In this document: piece by piece, positions 1-6,936 of the stretch
How the letters are laid out: each line of letters opens with the position of its first letter
Position numbering within the stretch: the first letter of the stretch is position 1
DNA from: DAOUEG01 sp964589285
Lineage (GTDB): Bacteria > Chloroflexota > Dehalococcoidia > Dehalococcoidales > RBG-16-60-22
Reading direction: 5' to 3'
NCBI GenBank assembly: GCA_964589285.1
Contig: CAZPSP010000053.1
Coordinates: forward strand, 1-15,636
DNA length: 15,636 bases
Made by a program: the position numbers and the translations under genes
Notes under the pieces: model-generated
What the model was told of the DNA's origin: nothing
Databases searched by the model: none
The model's input: the letters and a program-made list of their open reading frames with translations, nothing else

Positions 1-2
1 TG

Positions 3-1040
3 GAAATGCGCCGCATCGGCCACGAGGCCGTCTCCATCTTCAGCGGCAAGATACCCCACAGCGTCGGCGTCGTGCCCGGCGGCGTTACCACCACCCCCAC
101 GCCGGACAACATCATGGCCTACATCTGGAAAATAAAGGTCCTCCAGAACTTCGTGAACGATGTTTATATCCCGGACGTCCTCGCCGTCGCCAAAGCCTAC
201 GGGGACTATGCCGAGATCGGCAAAGGCGTTACCAACCTGCTTTCGTACGGTTCGTACGACCTGGATGGCTCCAGCCCGGACTACGCCACCCGCAAACGCC
301 TCTTCAAGCAGGGCACGGTGGATGCTGACCTGAACCTGAAACCGCTCGATATGAGCAAGGTGACCGAACACGTGAGGCACTCCTGGTACGAGGACGCCAC
401 TACCGACCTCCACCCCTCCATAGGCGATACGAAGCCCCAGTACGGCAAGGAAGGCGCTTATTCCTGGACCAAGGCCCCGCGCTACGGCGGCGAGGTCTAC
501 GAGGTCGGCCCGGTGGCCCGCGTGGCCGCCACCTATGCCGCCGGCGACCCGGAAATGAAGAAACTCGTGGATGATTCTCTCAAGGCCCTCGGCGCCACGC
601 CCGCCGCCCTCTTCTCCACGCTCGGCCGGCACCTCGGCCGCGCCCTGTCCGCCAAGTACATCGTCGACCACCTGGAAGGCTGGGCGCTTTCTCTTAAACC
701 CGGCGAGCCCGCCTACTGCGAATACGAACTCCCCGAGGAAGCCGCCGGCATGGGCATCATCGAAGGCTCCCGCGGCGCCCTCGGCCACTGGATAGAGATC
801 AAAGACAAGAAGATCGCCAACTACCAATGCGTCGTTCCCACCACCTGGAACGTCTCCCCCATGGACGATAACGGTCAACACGGTCCCATCGAGCAGGCCC
901 TCATCGGCACGAAGGTCAAGGACGAAGCCAATCCCTTCGAAGTCGTCCGCATCATTCGCGCCTTCGATCCCTGCCTCGCCTGCTCCATCCACGTCGTCAC
1001 CCCCAAAGGTCGAGACCTCGGCAAGTTCAGGGTTGTGTAG
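3..1040 (+). CDS. [NiFe] hydrogenase large (catalytic) subunit, group 1-like, 5'-truncated by window edge
   Basis: This is the C-terminal two thirds of a nickel-iron hydrogenase large subunit, which carries the Ni-Fe site where H2 is split or made. The frame is open to the left edge, so roughly 150-200 residues, including the first CxxC nickel motif, lie outside. Counting from the Met codon at base 6, visible family signatures are GKIPHSVGVVPGGVT, WTKAPRYGG..EVGPVAR, NVSPMDDNGQHGPIEQAL and the second nickel motif DPCLACSIH at residues 321-329. This motif supplies two bridging Cys ligands and is followed by a 15-residue tail of the kind removed by a maturation endopeptidase, so the enzyme looks intact. 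The sequence context of the motif is like respiratory group 1 uptake enzymes rather than cytoplasmic group 3 Mvh/Frh types. Its stop lies 8 nt before metV, which implies one operon. Small subunit and maturation protease are not in view. Confidence 0.93.
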   Translation, partial: EMRRIGHEAVSIFSGKIPHSVGVVPGGVTTTPTPDNIMAYIWKIKVLQNFVNDVYIPDVLAVAKAYGDYAEIGKGVTNLLSYGSYDLDGSSPDYATRKRLFKQGTVDADLNLKPLDMSKVTEHVRHSWYEDATTDLHPSIGDTKPQYGKEGAYSWTKAPRYGGEVYEVGPVARVAATYAAGDPEMKKLVDDSLKALGATPAALFSTLGRHLGRALSAKYIVDHLEGWALSLKPGEPAYCEYELPEEAAGMGIIEGSRGALGHWIEIKDKKIANYQCVVPTTWNVSPMDDNGQHGPIEQALIGTKVKDEANPFEVVRIIRAFDPCLACSIHVVTPKGRDLGKFRVV

Positions 1041-1048
1041 GAGGAGAG

Positions 1049-1759
1049 ATGATATATTCGGAACAGAAGCCCTTTGAAGAAATACTTGGCTACCTTGAAG
1101 GCCAGAACAACGTCTTCGTCCTCGGCTGCAACGGCTGCGCCCAGTCGTCCGGCTCGGGCGGCCCGGTCCAGGTAGCTGAAATGAAGCAGAAACTCGAAGA
1201 AGCCGGCAAGAAAGTGACCGGCACCAAGGTCATCGATTTCCTCTGCGAGAAAGCCCTCGTCAAGTCCGGCCTCAGGGGAAAGATCGATGAGGTCAAAGCC
1301 GCCGACGCCGTCCTCGTCCTGACTTGCGGCATCGGCGTACAGTGCGTGGCCGCCGCCATCAACAAGCCGGCCTATCCCGGCTGCAACACCGTCAACCTGG
1401 GCGGCAAGCGCGGCGAATGGGAAGGCTCCGAACGCTGCGCCGAGTGCGGCCAGTGCTACCTCTACCACACCGGCGGCATCTGCCCCATCACCGCCTGCTC
1501 CAAGAGCCTCATCAGCGGGGCCTGCGGCGGCGCCAACCACGGCATGTGTGAAATGGACCCCAACCGCCCCTGCGGCTGGGAGCTTATCTACGAACGCCTC
1601 AAGGAACGGGGCCACCTCGAACGATTGAACGACCTGCTGAAAGCGCCGGACCACCGCAAACGCGTCCTCCGGCCTTCCATGATCGGCACACAGCTTTTCG
1701 AGCTTGAAGCTCCCGAACCCAAACCGGCCGAAAACGTGGAGAAGGAGGTGGCGAAATGA
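1049..1759 (+). CDS. metV: MetV-type iron-sulfur/zinc subunit of methylenetetrahydrofolate reductase
   Basis: This 236-residue protein belongs to the MTHFR C-terminal-domain family (MetV), a cytoplasmic partner that feeds electrons to MetF in acetogens and related anaerobes. It is rich in cysteine: LGCNGC at residues 27-30, C66, LTCGIGVQC at 93-99, C112, a CxxCxxC run at 130-136, then C145, C150, C159, C167 and C175. Family knowledge assigns these to [4Fe-4S] and/or Zn sites. The middle part (about 20-115) has the VFVLGCNGC...VLVLTCGIG pattern typical of the family. A strong GGAGGAGAG site overlaps the hydrogenase stop just before the ATG. The stop overlaps the metF start as ATGA, so MetV and MetF are translationally coupled. 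The C-terminal tail is Glu/Lys/Pro rich. Identification is confident; the electron donor is not known from sequence. Confidence 0.92.
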   Translation: MIYSEQKPFEEILGYLEGQNNVFVLGCNGCAQSSGSGGPVQVAEMKQKLEEAGKKVTGTKVIDFLCEKALVKSGLRGKIDEVKAADAVLVLTCGIGVQCVAAAINKPAYPGCNTVNLGGKRGEWEGSERCAECGQCYLYHTGGICPITACSKSLISGACGGANHGMCEMDPNRPCGWELIYERLKERGHLERLNDLLKAPDHRKRVLRPSMIGTQLFELEAPEPKPAENVEKEVAK

Positions 1760-2640
1760 CCCTTCGTTCTAAACTGGAATCAGGACAGTTTGCCATAACC
1801 TGTGAGTTCGGCCCCCTCAAGGGGACCGATACCCATGAGATCAAGGAAAACATTGAGGTCCTCAAGGGCAAGGTGGACGCCGCCAACGTCACCGACCAGC
1901 AAAGCTCCGTGATGCGCCTCTCCGGCCTCGTCACCGCGGCCCTGGCCGTCCAGGGCGGCCTGGAACCCATCTTCCAGATGACCTGCCGCGACCGCAACCG
2001 CATCGCGCTCCAGTCCGACCTCCTCGGCGCCTGGGTCATGGGCATCAAGAACGTCCTCGCCCTTACCGGCGACCTCCCCTCCCTCGGCGACCATCCCGGC
2101 GCCATGGGCGTCTTTGACCTGGACTCCGTGACCCTCCTCCAGGCCATCACCACGCTTAATAACGGCACGGACCTCTCCGGCAACGAGCTGACCGGCAAGC
2201 CGGACTTCTTCCCCGGCGCGGTCGTCAAGGTCGATTCCAACACCGTCGCTTCCGAGGAACTCCAGATAGCCAAGTTCGAGAAGAAGATAGCCGCCGGCGC
2301 CAAGTTCTTCCAGACCCAGGCCGTCTACGACCCCGCCTCCTTCGAGAAGTTCATGAACCGCGTCAGCAAGTTCAACGTTCCGGTCATGGCCGGCATCATA
2401 CCCCTCAAGAACGCCGGCATGGCCAAGTACATGAACAAGAGCGTCGCCGGCGTCCACGTCCCGGACAAGCTTATCCAGGAACTGACGGACGCCCCCAAGG
2501 AAGAACGCGCCAACGTCGGCATCCGGCAGGCTGCGGACCTCATCAAGGCCATGAAGCCTATGTGCCAGGGCGTGCACATCATGGCCATCGGCTGGGAAAA
2601 ACGCGTCCCGGAGATCATGCAGAAAGCCGGTTTATTGTAG
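1756..2640 (+). CDS. metF: 5,10-methylenetetrahydrofolate reductase (MetF)
   Basis: The 294-residue protein matches the MetF TIM-barrel flavoprotein that reduces methylene-THF to methyl-THF, the last step of the folate (methyl) branch before transfer to the corrinoid protein or to homocysteine. Visible motifs are the early acidic motif TCEFGP (Glu17, matching the catalytic Glu of E. coli MetF), QMTCRDRNR at about 74-82, the flavin/folate motif ALTGD at about 102-106, and GAKFFQTQAVYD at about 181-192. Length is normal for a stand-alone bacterial MetF, and there is no regulatory C-terminal domain. The start ATG overlaps the metV stop (ATGA), and the ribosome site GGAGGTGG lies at the end of metV. 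The gene ends just upstream of a repeat and a strong terminator, so the operon closes here. With hydrogenase and metV upstream, a dedicated H2-linked MTHFR complex is possible but unproven. Confidence 0.95.
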   Translation: MTLRSKLESGQFAITCEFGPLKGTDTHEIKENIEVLKGKVDAANVTDQQSSVMRLSGLVTAALAVQGGLEPIFQMTCRDRNRIALQSDLLGAWVMGIKNVLALTGDLPSLGDHPGAMGVFDLDSVTLLQAITTLNNGTDLSGNELTGKPDFFPGAVVKVDSNTVASEELQIAKFEKKIAAGAKFFQTQAVYDPASFEKFMNRVSKFNVPVMAGIIPLKNAGMAKYMNKSVAGVHVPDKLIQELTDAPKEERANVGIRQAADLIKAMKPMCQGVHIMAIGWEKRVPEIMQKAGLL

Positions 2641-2660
2641 AAGTAACCTCCCTTCCTCGT

Positions 2661-2699
2661 CTCCTCTCTCTCGATGGGAGAGGATTAGGGTGAGGGTGG
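2661..2699. repeat. Intergenic repeat-like element (GGGAGAGG-ATTAGGGTGAGGG type)
   Basis: The stretch reads as a pyrimidine-rich arm TCCTCTC (2662-2668) able to pair with GAGAGGA (2678-2684), followed by TTAGGGTGAGGGTG. Very similar strings recur between genes in many bacterial genomes, as I recall them. Only one copy lies in this window, so repetitiveness is inferred. It sits between the metF stop and the terminator. Confidence 0.45.
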
Positions 2700-2719
2700 A
2701 AACAACCTGGTTACATACA

Positions 2720-2757
2720 AACCCCCGGTGTCCTCGAGGACACCGGGGGTTCTTTTC
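2720..2757 (+). terminator. Strong intrinsic terminator of the hydrogenase-metVF operon
   Basis: Bases 2720-2735 and 2736-2751 are a perfect 16-bp inverted repeat (left arm AACCCCCGGTGTCCTC has its exact complement immediately after it, except that the outermost A pairs T). The centre is CTCGAG, so a few bases must open to form the loop. It is followed by TTCTTTT (2750-2756), a moderate T tract. Position is 80 bases after the metF stop. The symmetric stem could also act on the minus strand. Confidence 0.85.
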
Positions 2758-2829
2758 CCATTATTATGCAGTAAACAGCCTGGGACCAAAGGCCCTTCAC
2801 TTTTATCAGCGTTCTGTTATTATCATTCC

Positions 2830-3198
2830 ATGAAAGGCCAGATGTCCCTTGGCATCTTCCTGATGGGAGCGAGCAGCGCCGCTTTTCTCATTATCAACCT
2901 TATATTTTGGACGGATGCGATTATCTCTTACGGAGAATCGCCCTGGTTCAGCGGCTTTCTAATAGGCCTGTTCTTCGGGCTGGTTCCGGTTGTTATCACT
3001 ATCCTGGCTTGTTCCGTTCCTTCCTTCGGAAGCCTGGTCGCTATCGGTGTTTCTTTGGTAATGTGCGCATACTGGATTGTAGAACTTGTCAAGGAAGCGG
3101 GCTCTATCGAACCACTGTTGGTTTACGGCGGGTTGGCTTGCACCGTAGTTTTTTTGGCGGGCGGGATAGTTAACCTGGTTTATTCGAGGCGTCGCTAA
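2830..3198 (+). CDS. Small hypothetical four-helix membrane protein
   Basis: From the ATG at 2830 the product is 122 residues and almost entirely hydrophobic. Four membrane segments are visible: about residues 6-26 (IFLMGASSAAFLIINLIF), 38-60 (WFSGFLIGLFFGLVPVVITILA), 65-85 (LVAIGVSLVMCAYWIVELV) and 94-116 (LLVYGGLACTVVFLAGGIVNLVY), ending in a basic tail YSRRR. The frame is open further upstream (to 2728), but that part runs through the terminator stem and is not protein-like, so I reject it. A start at 2842 is equally possible because AAAGG precedes it by 4 bases, whereas 2830 has no clear ribosome site. I do not recognise the family and assign no function. It lies alone, facing the PPOX gene tail to tail. 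Confidence 0.6.
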   Translation: MKGQMSLGIFLMGASSAAFLIINLIFWTDAIISYGESPWFSGFLIGLFFGLVPVVITILACSVPSFGSLVAIGVSLVMCAYWIVELVKEAGSIEPLLVYGGLACTVVFLAGGIVNLVYSRRR

Positions 3199-3246
3199 AA
3201 GCCGCAGGGTGGGTGCAACAAAGTCTAATACACCAGCAACCAGAAA

Positions 3247-3281
3247 CAAAAGGTGGCGCCCCGACTTATCGGAGCGCCACC
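3247..3281 (-). terminator. Intrinsic terminator for the PPOX gene (possibly bidirectional)
   Basis: Arms 3252-3264 (GGTGGCGCCCCGA) and 3269-3281 (TCGGAGCGCCACC) pair over 13 positions with one mismatch and a 4-nt loop (CTTA). Read on the minus strand the stem is followed by TTTTGTTTC, a good T tract, about 120 bases after the minus-strand gene's stop. On the plus strand the trailing CTCTCTTTG is weaker, but the hairpin may also serve the convergent membrane-protein gene. Confidence 0.75.
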
Positions 3282-3401
3282 CTCTCTTTGCGAGTCCCGT
3301 TCTCCTGCCATCATGTTTGGCACCATTCTGCTTACCTGCTCCCTCTTGACGAGAGTCTCGAACCAAGACCCGCTTTTCTAACCTAACGCTTCGATGGTAC
3401 G

Positions 3402-3800
3402 TTACACTATCTTTTTCCCGGCATCCGGGCCGCCGCTGCCCATGTAGACCTCTTCTACCTTCAGCACGACGGCCGCTTTGGGATTGAGCGGAGGCGCTAC
3501 TGATTTCACCCAGGCGACCCCCTCTTCAAAGACCTTCCCGGAGGTCTCGACCCTGGCCGTTCCCTTGAACTGGTAACCGCTGTGGTCCGCCCAGGCGGTC
3601 ACGGCGATTCTCGGGTTTTCTCCCAGGTTTTGCCGGGTCTTGAGCATGAAATTGTCCATCAGCAGCAGCTCATCGTCAGAAAGTACTTTCACAAAGGCGA
3701 TGGCCGCCGCGTTAGGCTCGCCTTCCTTGTTCGCCGTGGCTACTGCTACCACCCCGGCTTTCTTGATGATATCTTTCATTTCTTCGGTTAACTTGACCAC
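3402..3800 (-). CDS. Pyridoxamine 5'-phosphate oxidase-family (PPOX fold) FMN-binding protein
   Basis: The 132-residue product has the split-barrel flavin-binding pattern of small PPOX-family proteins: an N-terminal helix (LTEEMKDIIKKAG), first strand VVAVATANKEGEPNAAAIAFVKVL (about 17-40), ELLLMDNFMLKTRQNLGENPRIAVTAW (about 44-70), and YQFKGTARVE (about 76-85). These are the usual positions contacting FMN. Such proteins act as cytoplasmic flavin or F420 reductases or flavin carriers; the substrate cannot be told. It is not PdxH, being much too short. The start is GTG at 3800, supported by GGAGGG four bases upstream. It is monocistronic, with its own promoter candidate upstream and a terminator hairpin downstream. 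Confidence 0.85.
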   Translation of the reverse strand: MVKLTEEMKDIIKKAGVVAVATANKEGEPNAAAIAFVKVLSDDELLLMDNFMLKTRQNLGENPRIAVTAWADHSGYQFKGTARVETSGKVFEEGVAWVKSVAPPLNPKAAVVLKVEEVYMGSGGPDAGKKIV

Positions 3801-3826
3801 GTTCCCTCCGTTGTCCGTTCAGATTG

Positions 3827-3883
3827 GGCCGTCCCACGGCCTGAAATCAACAACAGTTTACTATGTCAACCAATACCGGTCAA
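3827..3883 (-). promoter_or_regulatory. Promoter candidate and 5'-leader hairpin of the PPOX gene
   Basis: Read on the minus strand, TTGACC (3883-3878), a 17-base spacer and TAAACT (3860-3855) form a -35/-10 pair matching consensus at 5 and 4 of 6 positions. Between it and the GTG start lies a small perfect hairpin, GGCCGT-CCC-ACGGCC (3827-3841), in the predicted leader. No known riboswitch was recognised. Confidence 0.45.
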
Positions 3884-4209
3884 ATCCCTGCTTGTAACGA
3901 CCATTTCCGGGAGGTCAGGCTCCGCCCCGAAAGCAAGCGACCTCCGAGCTTTTCAATTCCAGCCGGACAGTATATAATTCAGAAAATACCTCATTTCGTC
4001 GCTTGGTTTTCTTTGGTTCAATGAATTCGGGGAAGTACTGCTCCGGGGAATACCGGTAAACCGTGCCGGACCTTCCCGTCCCTTCGGTCCCGTTACCGGG
4101 ACGCAGTCCACGCCAAGCACATGGTCCTTCTATTGAACATGATTGTGCATAATGATAGTTCGCTTGGTGGCATGAACGGTCCGTCGCTTCGATGGCGCTG
4201 CAGGGCAAC
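3884..4209. other. Gene-poor region upstream of the MATE gene, with several dyads
   Basis: No convincing gene is seen here. Inverted repeats are GGAGGTC (3910-3916) with GACCTCC (3939-3945), followed by GAGCTTTTC, which could be a weak terminator-like stem. GTCCCG-TTAC-CGGGAC (4087-4102) is another. An alternative pairing of CCGGTAA (4053-4059) with TTACCGG (4093-4099) excludes the second stem. The last arrangement resembles an attenuator, but I recognise no riboswitch class and no clear promoter. Confidence 0.4.
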
Positions 4210-5604
4210 ATGACGACAGACGAACACGGTGAATTAACTGAAACTTCCAGGATAGGGATTCCGCGCGGGCGGGACTGGACCAAAGGAAACATCTTCCGTA
4301 ACCTCCTGTCCCTTTCCTGGCCGCTGCTCATCGGCAACATCCTCACCAGCACCGGCTCGATCATCGACATGTTCTGGGTCGGGCGCCTGGGGTCCGCCTC
4401 GGTAGCGGGAGTCGCTGTTTCCTACCTGCTCGTCCAGCTCCTGGACGCCTTCAAGATGGGCCTGGATATGGGCACGAGGGCCATGATCGCTCACTTCGTC
4501 GGCGCGGGAGACCATAAAATGGCCAACCACGTGGCCCTGCAGGGCTACGTCGTCACCATCGGTTTCGCCGCCGTCGTCGGTACCATCGGCGCCCTGCTGG
4601 CGGGACCGATCTTGAGGATGATGGGTCTCGCCCCGGAGGCCGTCGCCGAGGGCGCCCCCTATTTGCGCATCCAGTTCATCGGCATCATCACCATGGGACT
4701 CATCTGGCAGAACCAGGGCACCATGCAGTTTTCCGGGGACGCCGTCGGGCCGCTGAAAGTAGCCATCGTCTACCGGGCCGTCCACCTGGCCCTCGCCCCC
4801 TTTCTGATATTCGGCTGGTGGATATTCCCGCGCCTGGGGACCGCCGGGGCCGCCTACACCGGGATCATCTCCGCCTCCGTCGGGGCCGCCATGGGCCTCT
4901 GGTTCCTGCTCAGCGGGCGCACCCGCCTGAAACTGAGCTTCCGCAATTTCCGCCCCGACCCCAAAATGATCTGGCGTATCATCAAGATAGGCGTCCCCGC
5001 ATCCGTCACCGGCATAGAACGGTCCTTGGGACAGGTGGTCATAACCTGGTTCATCGCGCCTTTCGGCACCGTCGCCACGGCAGCCCATGCCCTCGTCCTC
5101 CAGGTCACCATGCTCGTCAATATTGCCGGGTCCGGGCTGGGCCAGGGCGCCGCCGTGCTGGTCGGTCAGAACCTGGGGGCGCGACAGCCGGCCCGGTCTG
5201 AAAAAAGCGGCTGGCTCGGCGTCGCTTCGTATTCCGTCGTCGCGGTCCTGGCATCAATCGTCGTCTGGTTCTGGGGCGAAAACGTCCTCCGCATCTTCAA
5301 CAACGAGCCGGACGTCCTGGCCATCGGCAAGATATTCCTTATGATCCAGGTCCTGACCTTCCTCTTTTCCGGCTGTGAGGTCGTCCTCCAGCAATGCCTG
5401 AACGGCGCCGGAGATACCATGCCCGTCATGATTATCACCCTGCTGGGATTCGCCGTGCAATTGCCGCTGGCTTTTGTGTTGACGCGCTACACCGGCCTCG
5501 GCGTCAACGGCGCGTACTGGGCCATCGCCATCGGCACCATCGTCATGGCCGCCAGCTACACCGCCTACTTCAAGGCCGGGCTGTGGAAGAAAAAGCGACT
5601 TTAA
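4210..5604 (+). CDS. MATE-family multidrug/metabolite efflux transporter
   Basis: The product (464 residues from the chosen start) has the two-bundle, 12-helix layout of MATE exporters, cytoplasmic-membrane antiporters that expel organic cations or metabolites using a Na+ or H+ gradient. It shows the family signature in the first bundle (LLSLSWPLLIGNILTS, then IIDMFWVGRLG) and its counterpart in the second (IIKIGVPASVTGIERSLGQ), with GLGQGAAVLVGQNLGA near the second-bundle loop and a basic C-terminus KKKRL. An ATG at 4192 is in frame, but only the ATG at 4210 has a ribosome-site-like GCAGGG five bases upstream, so I prefer it. The leader contains possible alternative hairpins. The reductase gene follows in the same direction with its own promoter candidate. 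Substrate cannot be predicted. Confidence 0.93.
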   Translation: MTTDEHGELTETSRIGIPRGRDWTKGNIFRNLLSLSWPLLIGNILTSTGSIIDMFWVGRLGSASVAGVAVSYLLVQLLDAFKMGLDMGTRAMIAHFVGAGDHKMANHVALQGYVVTIGFAAVVGTIGALLAGPILRMMGLAPEAVAEGAPYLRIQFIGIITMGLIWQNQGTMQFSGDAVGPLKVAIVYRAVHLALAPFLIFGWWIFPRLGTAGAAYTGIISASVGAAMGLWFLLSGRTRLKLSFRNFRPDPKMIWRIIKIGVPASVTGIERSLGQVVITWFIAPFGTVATAAHALVLQVTMLVNIAGSGLGQGAAVLVGQNLGARQPARSEKSGWLGVASYSVVAVLASIVVWFWGENVLRIFNNEPDVLAIGKIFLMIQVLTFLFSGCEVVLQQCLNGAGDTMPVMIITLLGFAVQLPLAFVLTRYTGLGVNGAYWAIAIGTIVMAASYTAYFKAGLWKKKRL

Positions 5605-5648
5605 TCGTTCCGCCGGTCGCCGCGTAGATTTACCCTCCCCGGTATGCC

Positions 5649-5690
5649 TATAATAGAGAGCGTCTCAGCGCTTATACTTCACCGGGAGAG
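5649..5690 (+). promoter_or_regulatory. -10 box (TATAAT) and ribosome site for the reductase gene
   Basis: A perfect TATAAT lies at 5649-5654 with a partial TG upstream; the -35 is poor (TAGATT at 5625-5630, 18-base spacer). GGGAGAG at 5684-5690 is the best ribosome site and stands 7 bases before a GTG at 5698. Transcription would begin near 5661, inside the longer reading frame that starts at 5644, which argues for the GTG start. Confidence 0.45.
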
Positions 5691-5697
5691 ACCTTCA

Positions 5698-6846
5698 GTG
5701 CACCGTCCATACGAGGTCATCATCATCGGCGCCGGTCCGGCGGGCGCTACCCTCGCCTTCCAACTGGCATCCCGCGGCATCAAACCGCTGGTGCTCGATA
5801 AGTCCGCATTCCCCCGCTACAAGTGCTGCGGCGGCGGCCTCACCGTCAAGGCGGCGCAACTCCTGGAGATGGATATCGACGGCCTCGCGGACGACGCTAT
5901 CACCGGCGCCACCGTGACCTTTAAAGGAGACCACACGTTTCACGGCGATTCCCCCACCCCCATCATGTTCACGCTCATGCGCGAAAAGTTCGATCACGCC
6001 CTCGTGACCCGCGCCCGGAACGCCGGCGCCGAGGCCCTCGAAGGCGTCGAAGCCCTCTCTTTCCAGGAAACCAATGAACACATCGAAGTAACGACAAAGA
6101 CCGGTACGTTCTCCGGCTCGTTCGTCGTCGGGGCTGATGGCGCGAACAGCCTCGTTGCTAAAACGATTGGCGCCGATAACCATACCGCTTCCGTCCTGTG
6201 CCTGACCTGCCGTTTACTGGTGCCTCCGGATGACCTGGCCGCGTGGCGGGCGCGCATCGGCATCGACATCGGCCGGGTCACGGGCGGCTACGGCTGGGTC
6301 TTCCCCAAGAGCGACCACCTCTCGGTCGGCATCGCCCGCCCCACTGAAAAGGCCAGGGGGCTGAAAAAGGTCTTTCAGGAATTCCTGGATTCCCTCAACT
6401 TCCGGCAATACGAGGTCACCCGCCGGGACGCCGGAGTCCTGCCGGTACTGACCGGCCGGCCCGTGCTCGTCAGGGGCAGGGCACTGCTCCTGGGGGACGC
6501 CGCCGGCCTCGCCGACCCCATGACCGGCGAGGGCATTTATAACGCCATCCTCAGCGCCAGACTGGGTGCCCCGGCGATTGAAAAAGCGCTGGTAGACGGC
6601 CCGGCCGCCCTCAATGACTATACACAGGCCGTTGCCTCCACCATTCTCCCGGAAATGAAGGAGGCGTTTGTCTTTTCCAGGTTGCTCACGGTAGTCCCGG
6701 CCAGGCTCCTGGACCTCGTTAAACAGGATGAAAGGGCCTGGAACGCCTGCTGCCGTTTGCTCCGGGGGGAAGTCGGTTACGCCGCCATCAGGCAGAGAAT
6801 CAGCAGCCTGGGCGGCCTCTACAAGCTTCTTTCCGGGGTGCTGTGA
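5698..6846 (+). CDS. Geranylgeranyl reductase-family FAD-dependent oxidoreductase
   Basis: The product (382 residues from GTG 5698) is a flavoprotein of the geranylgeranyl reductase family, which saturates isoprenoid chains of lipids, quinones or chlorophylls. Key features are the N-terminal dinucleotide motif IIIGAGPAG (about 8-16), the substrate-pocket motif RYKCCGGGL (about 40-48), VVGADGANS (about 142-150) and the second FAD motif LLLGDAAGLADPMTGEGIYNA (near 265). The ATG at 5644 would add 18 residues with no ribosome site, ahead of a domain that normally starts right at the N-terminus, and it precedes the predicted transcription start; I therefore choose GTG with GGGAGAG upstream. In an anaerobe without photosynthesis genes nearby, menaquinone side-chain or membrane-lipid saturation is plausible, but this is inference. 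Confidence 0.88.
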   Translation: MHRPYEVIIIGAGPAGATLAFQLASRGIKPLVLDKSAFPRYKCCGGGLTVKAAQLLEMDIDGLADDAITGATVTFKGDHTFHGDSPTPIMFTLMREKFDHALVTRARNAGAEALEGVEALSFQETNEHIEVTTKTGTFSGSFVVGADGANSLVAKTIGADNHTASVLCLTCRLLVPPDDLAAWRARIGIDIGRVTGGYGWVFPKSDHLSVGIARPTEKARGLKKVFQEFLDSLNFRQYEVTRRDAGVLPVLTGRPVLVRGRALLLGDAAGLADPMTGEGIYNAILSARLGAPAIEKALVDGPAALNDYTQAVASTILPEMKEAFVFSRLLTVVPARLLDLVKQDERAWNACCRLLRGEVGYAAIRQRISSLGGLYKLLSGVL

Positions 6847-6936
6847 ATTTATAATCCCCGACTATTTTCGTTCCCTGCCGGGTATTGAGTATAAACCGAT
6901 CTCCGTATGATTCACATGGTATGAAAGGAGTTACAA

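Noticed and set aside
875..2577. Long minus-strand open frames (875-1654, 1599-2303, 1780-2577) opposite metV and metF
   Set aside because: They lie antisense to genes with clear family motifs, are Ala/Gly/Asp-rich with no recognisable domain, and result from high GC at third codon positions.
2728..2829. N-terminal extension of the small membrane protein from an ATG at 2728
   Set aside because: It would begin inside the terminator stem and encode a non-hydrophobic, non-conserved-looking segment; a start at 2830 or 2842 fits better.
3801..4191. tRNA, small RNA or known riboswitch upstream of MATE
   Set aside because: No cloverleaf and no recognised riboswitch core could be found by eye; only simple dyads remain.
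3915..4370. A 151-codon minus-strand frame across the MATE upstream region
   Set aside because: It overlaps the MATE N-terminus, shows no domain and has no ribosome site; the part outside MATE has low-quality codon use.
4234..5088. A 284-codon minus-strand frame opposite the MATE gene
   Set aside because: Gly/Asp/Glu-rich antisense shadow of a membrane protein gene.
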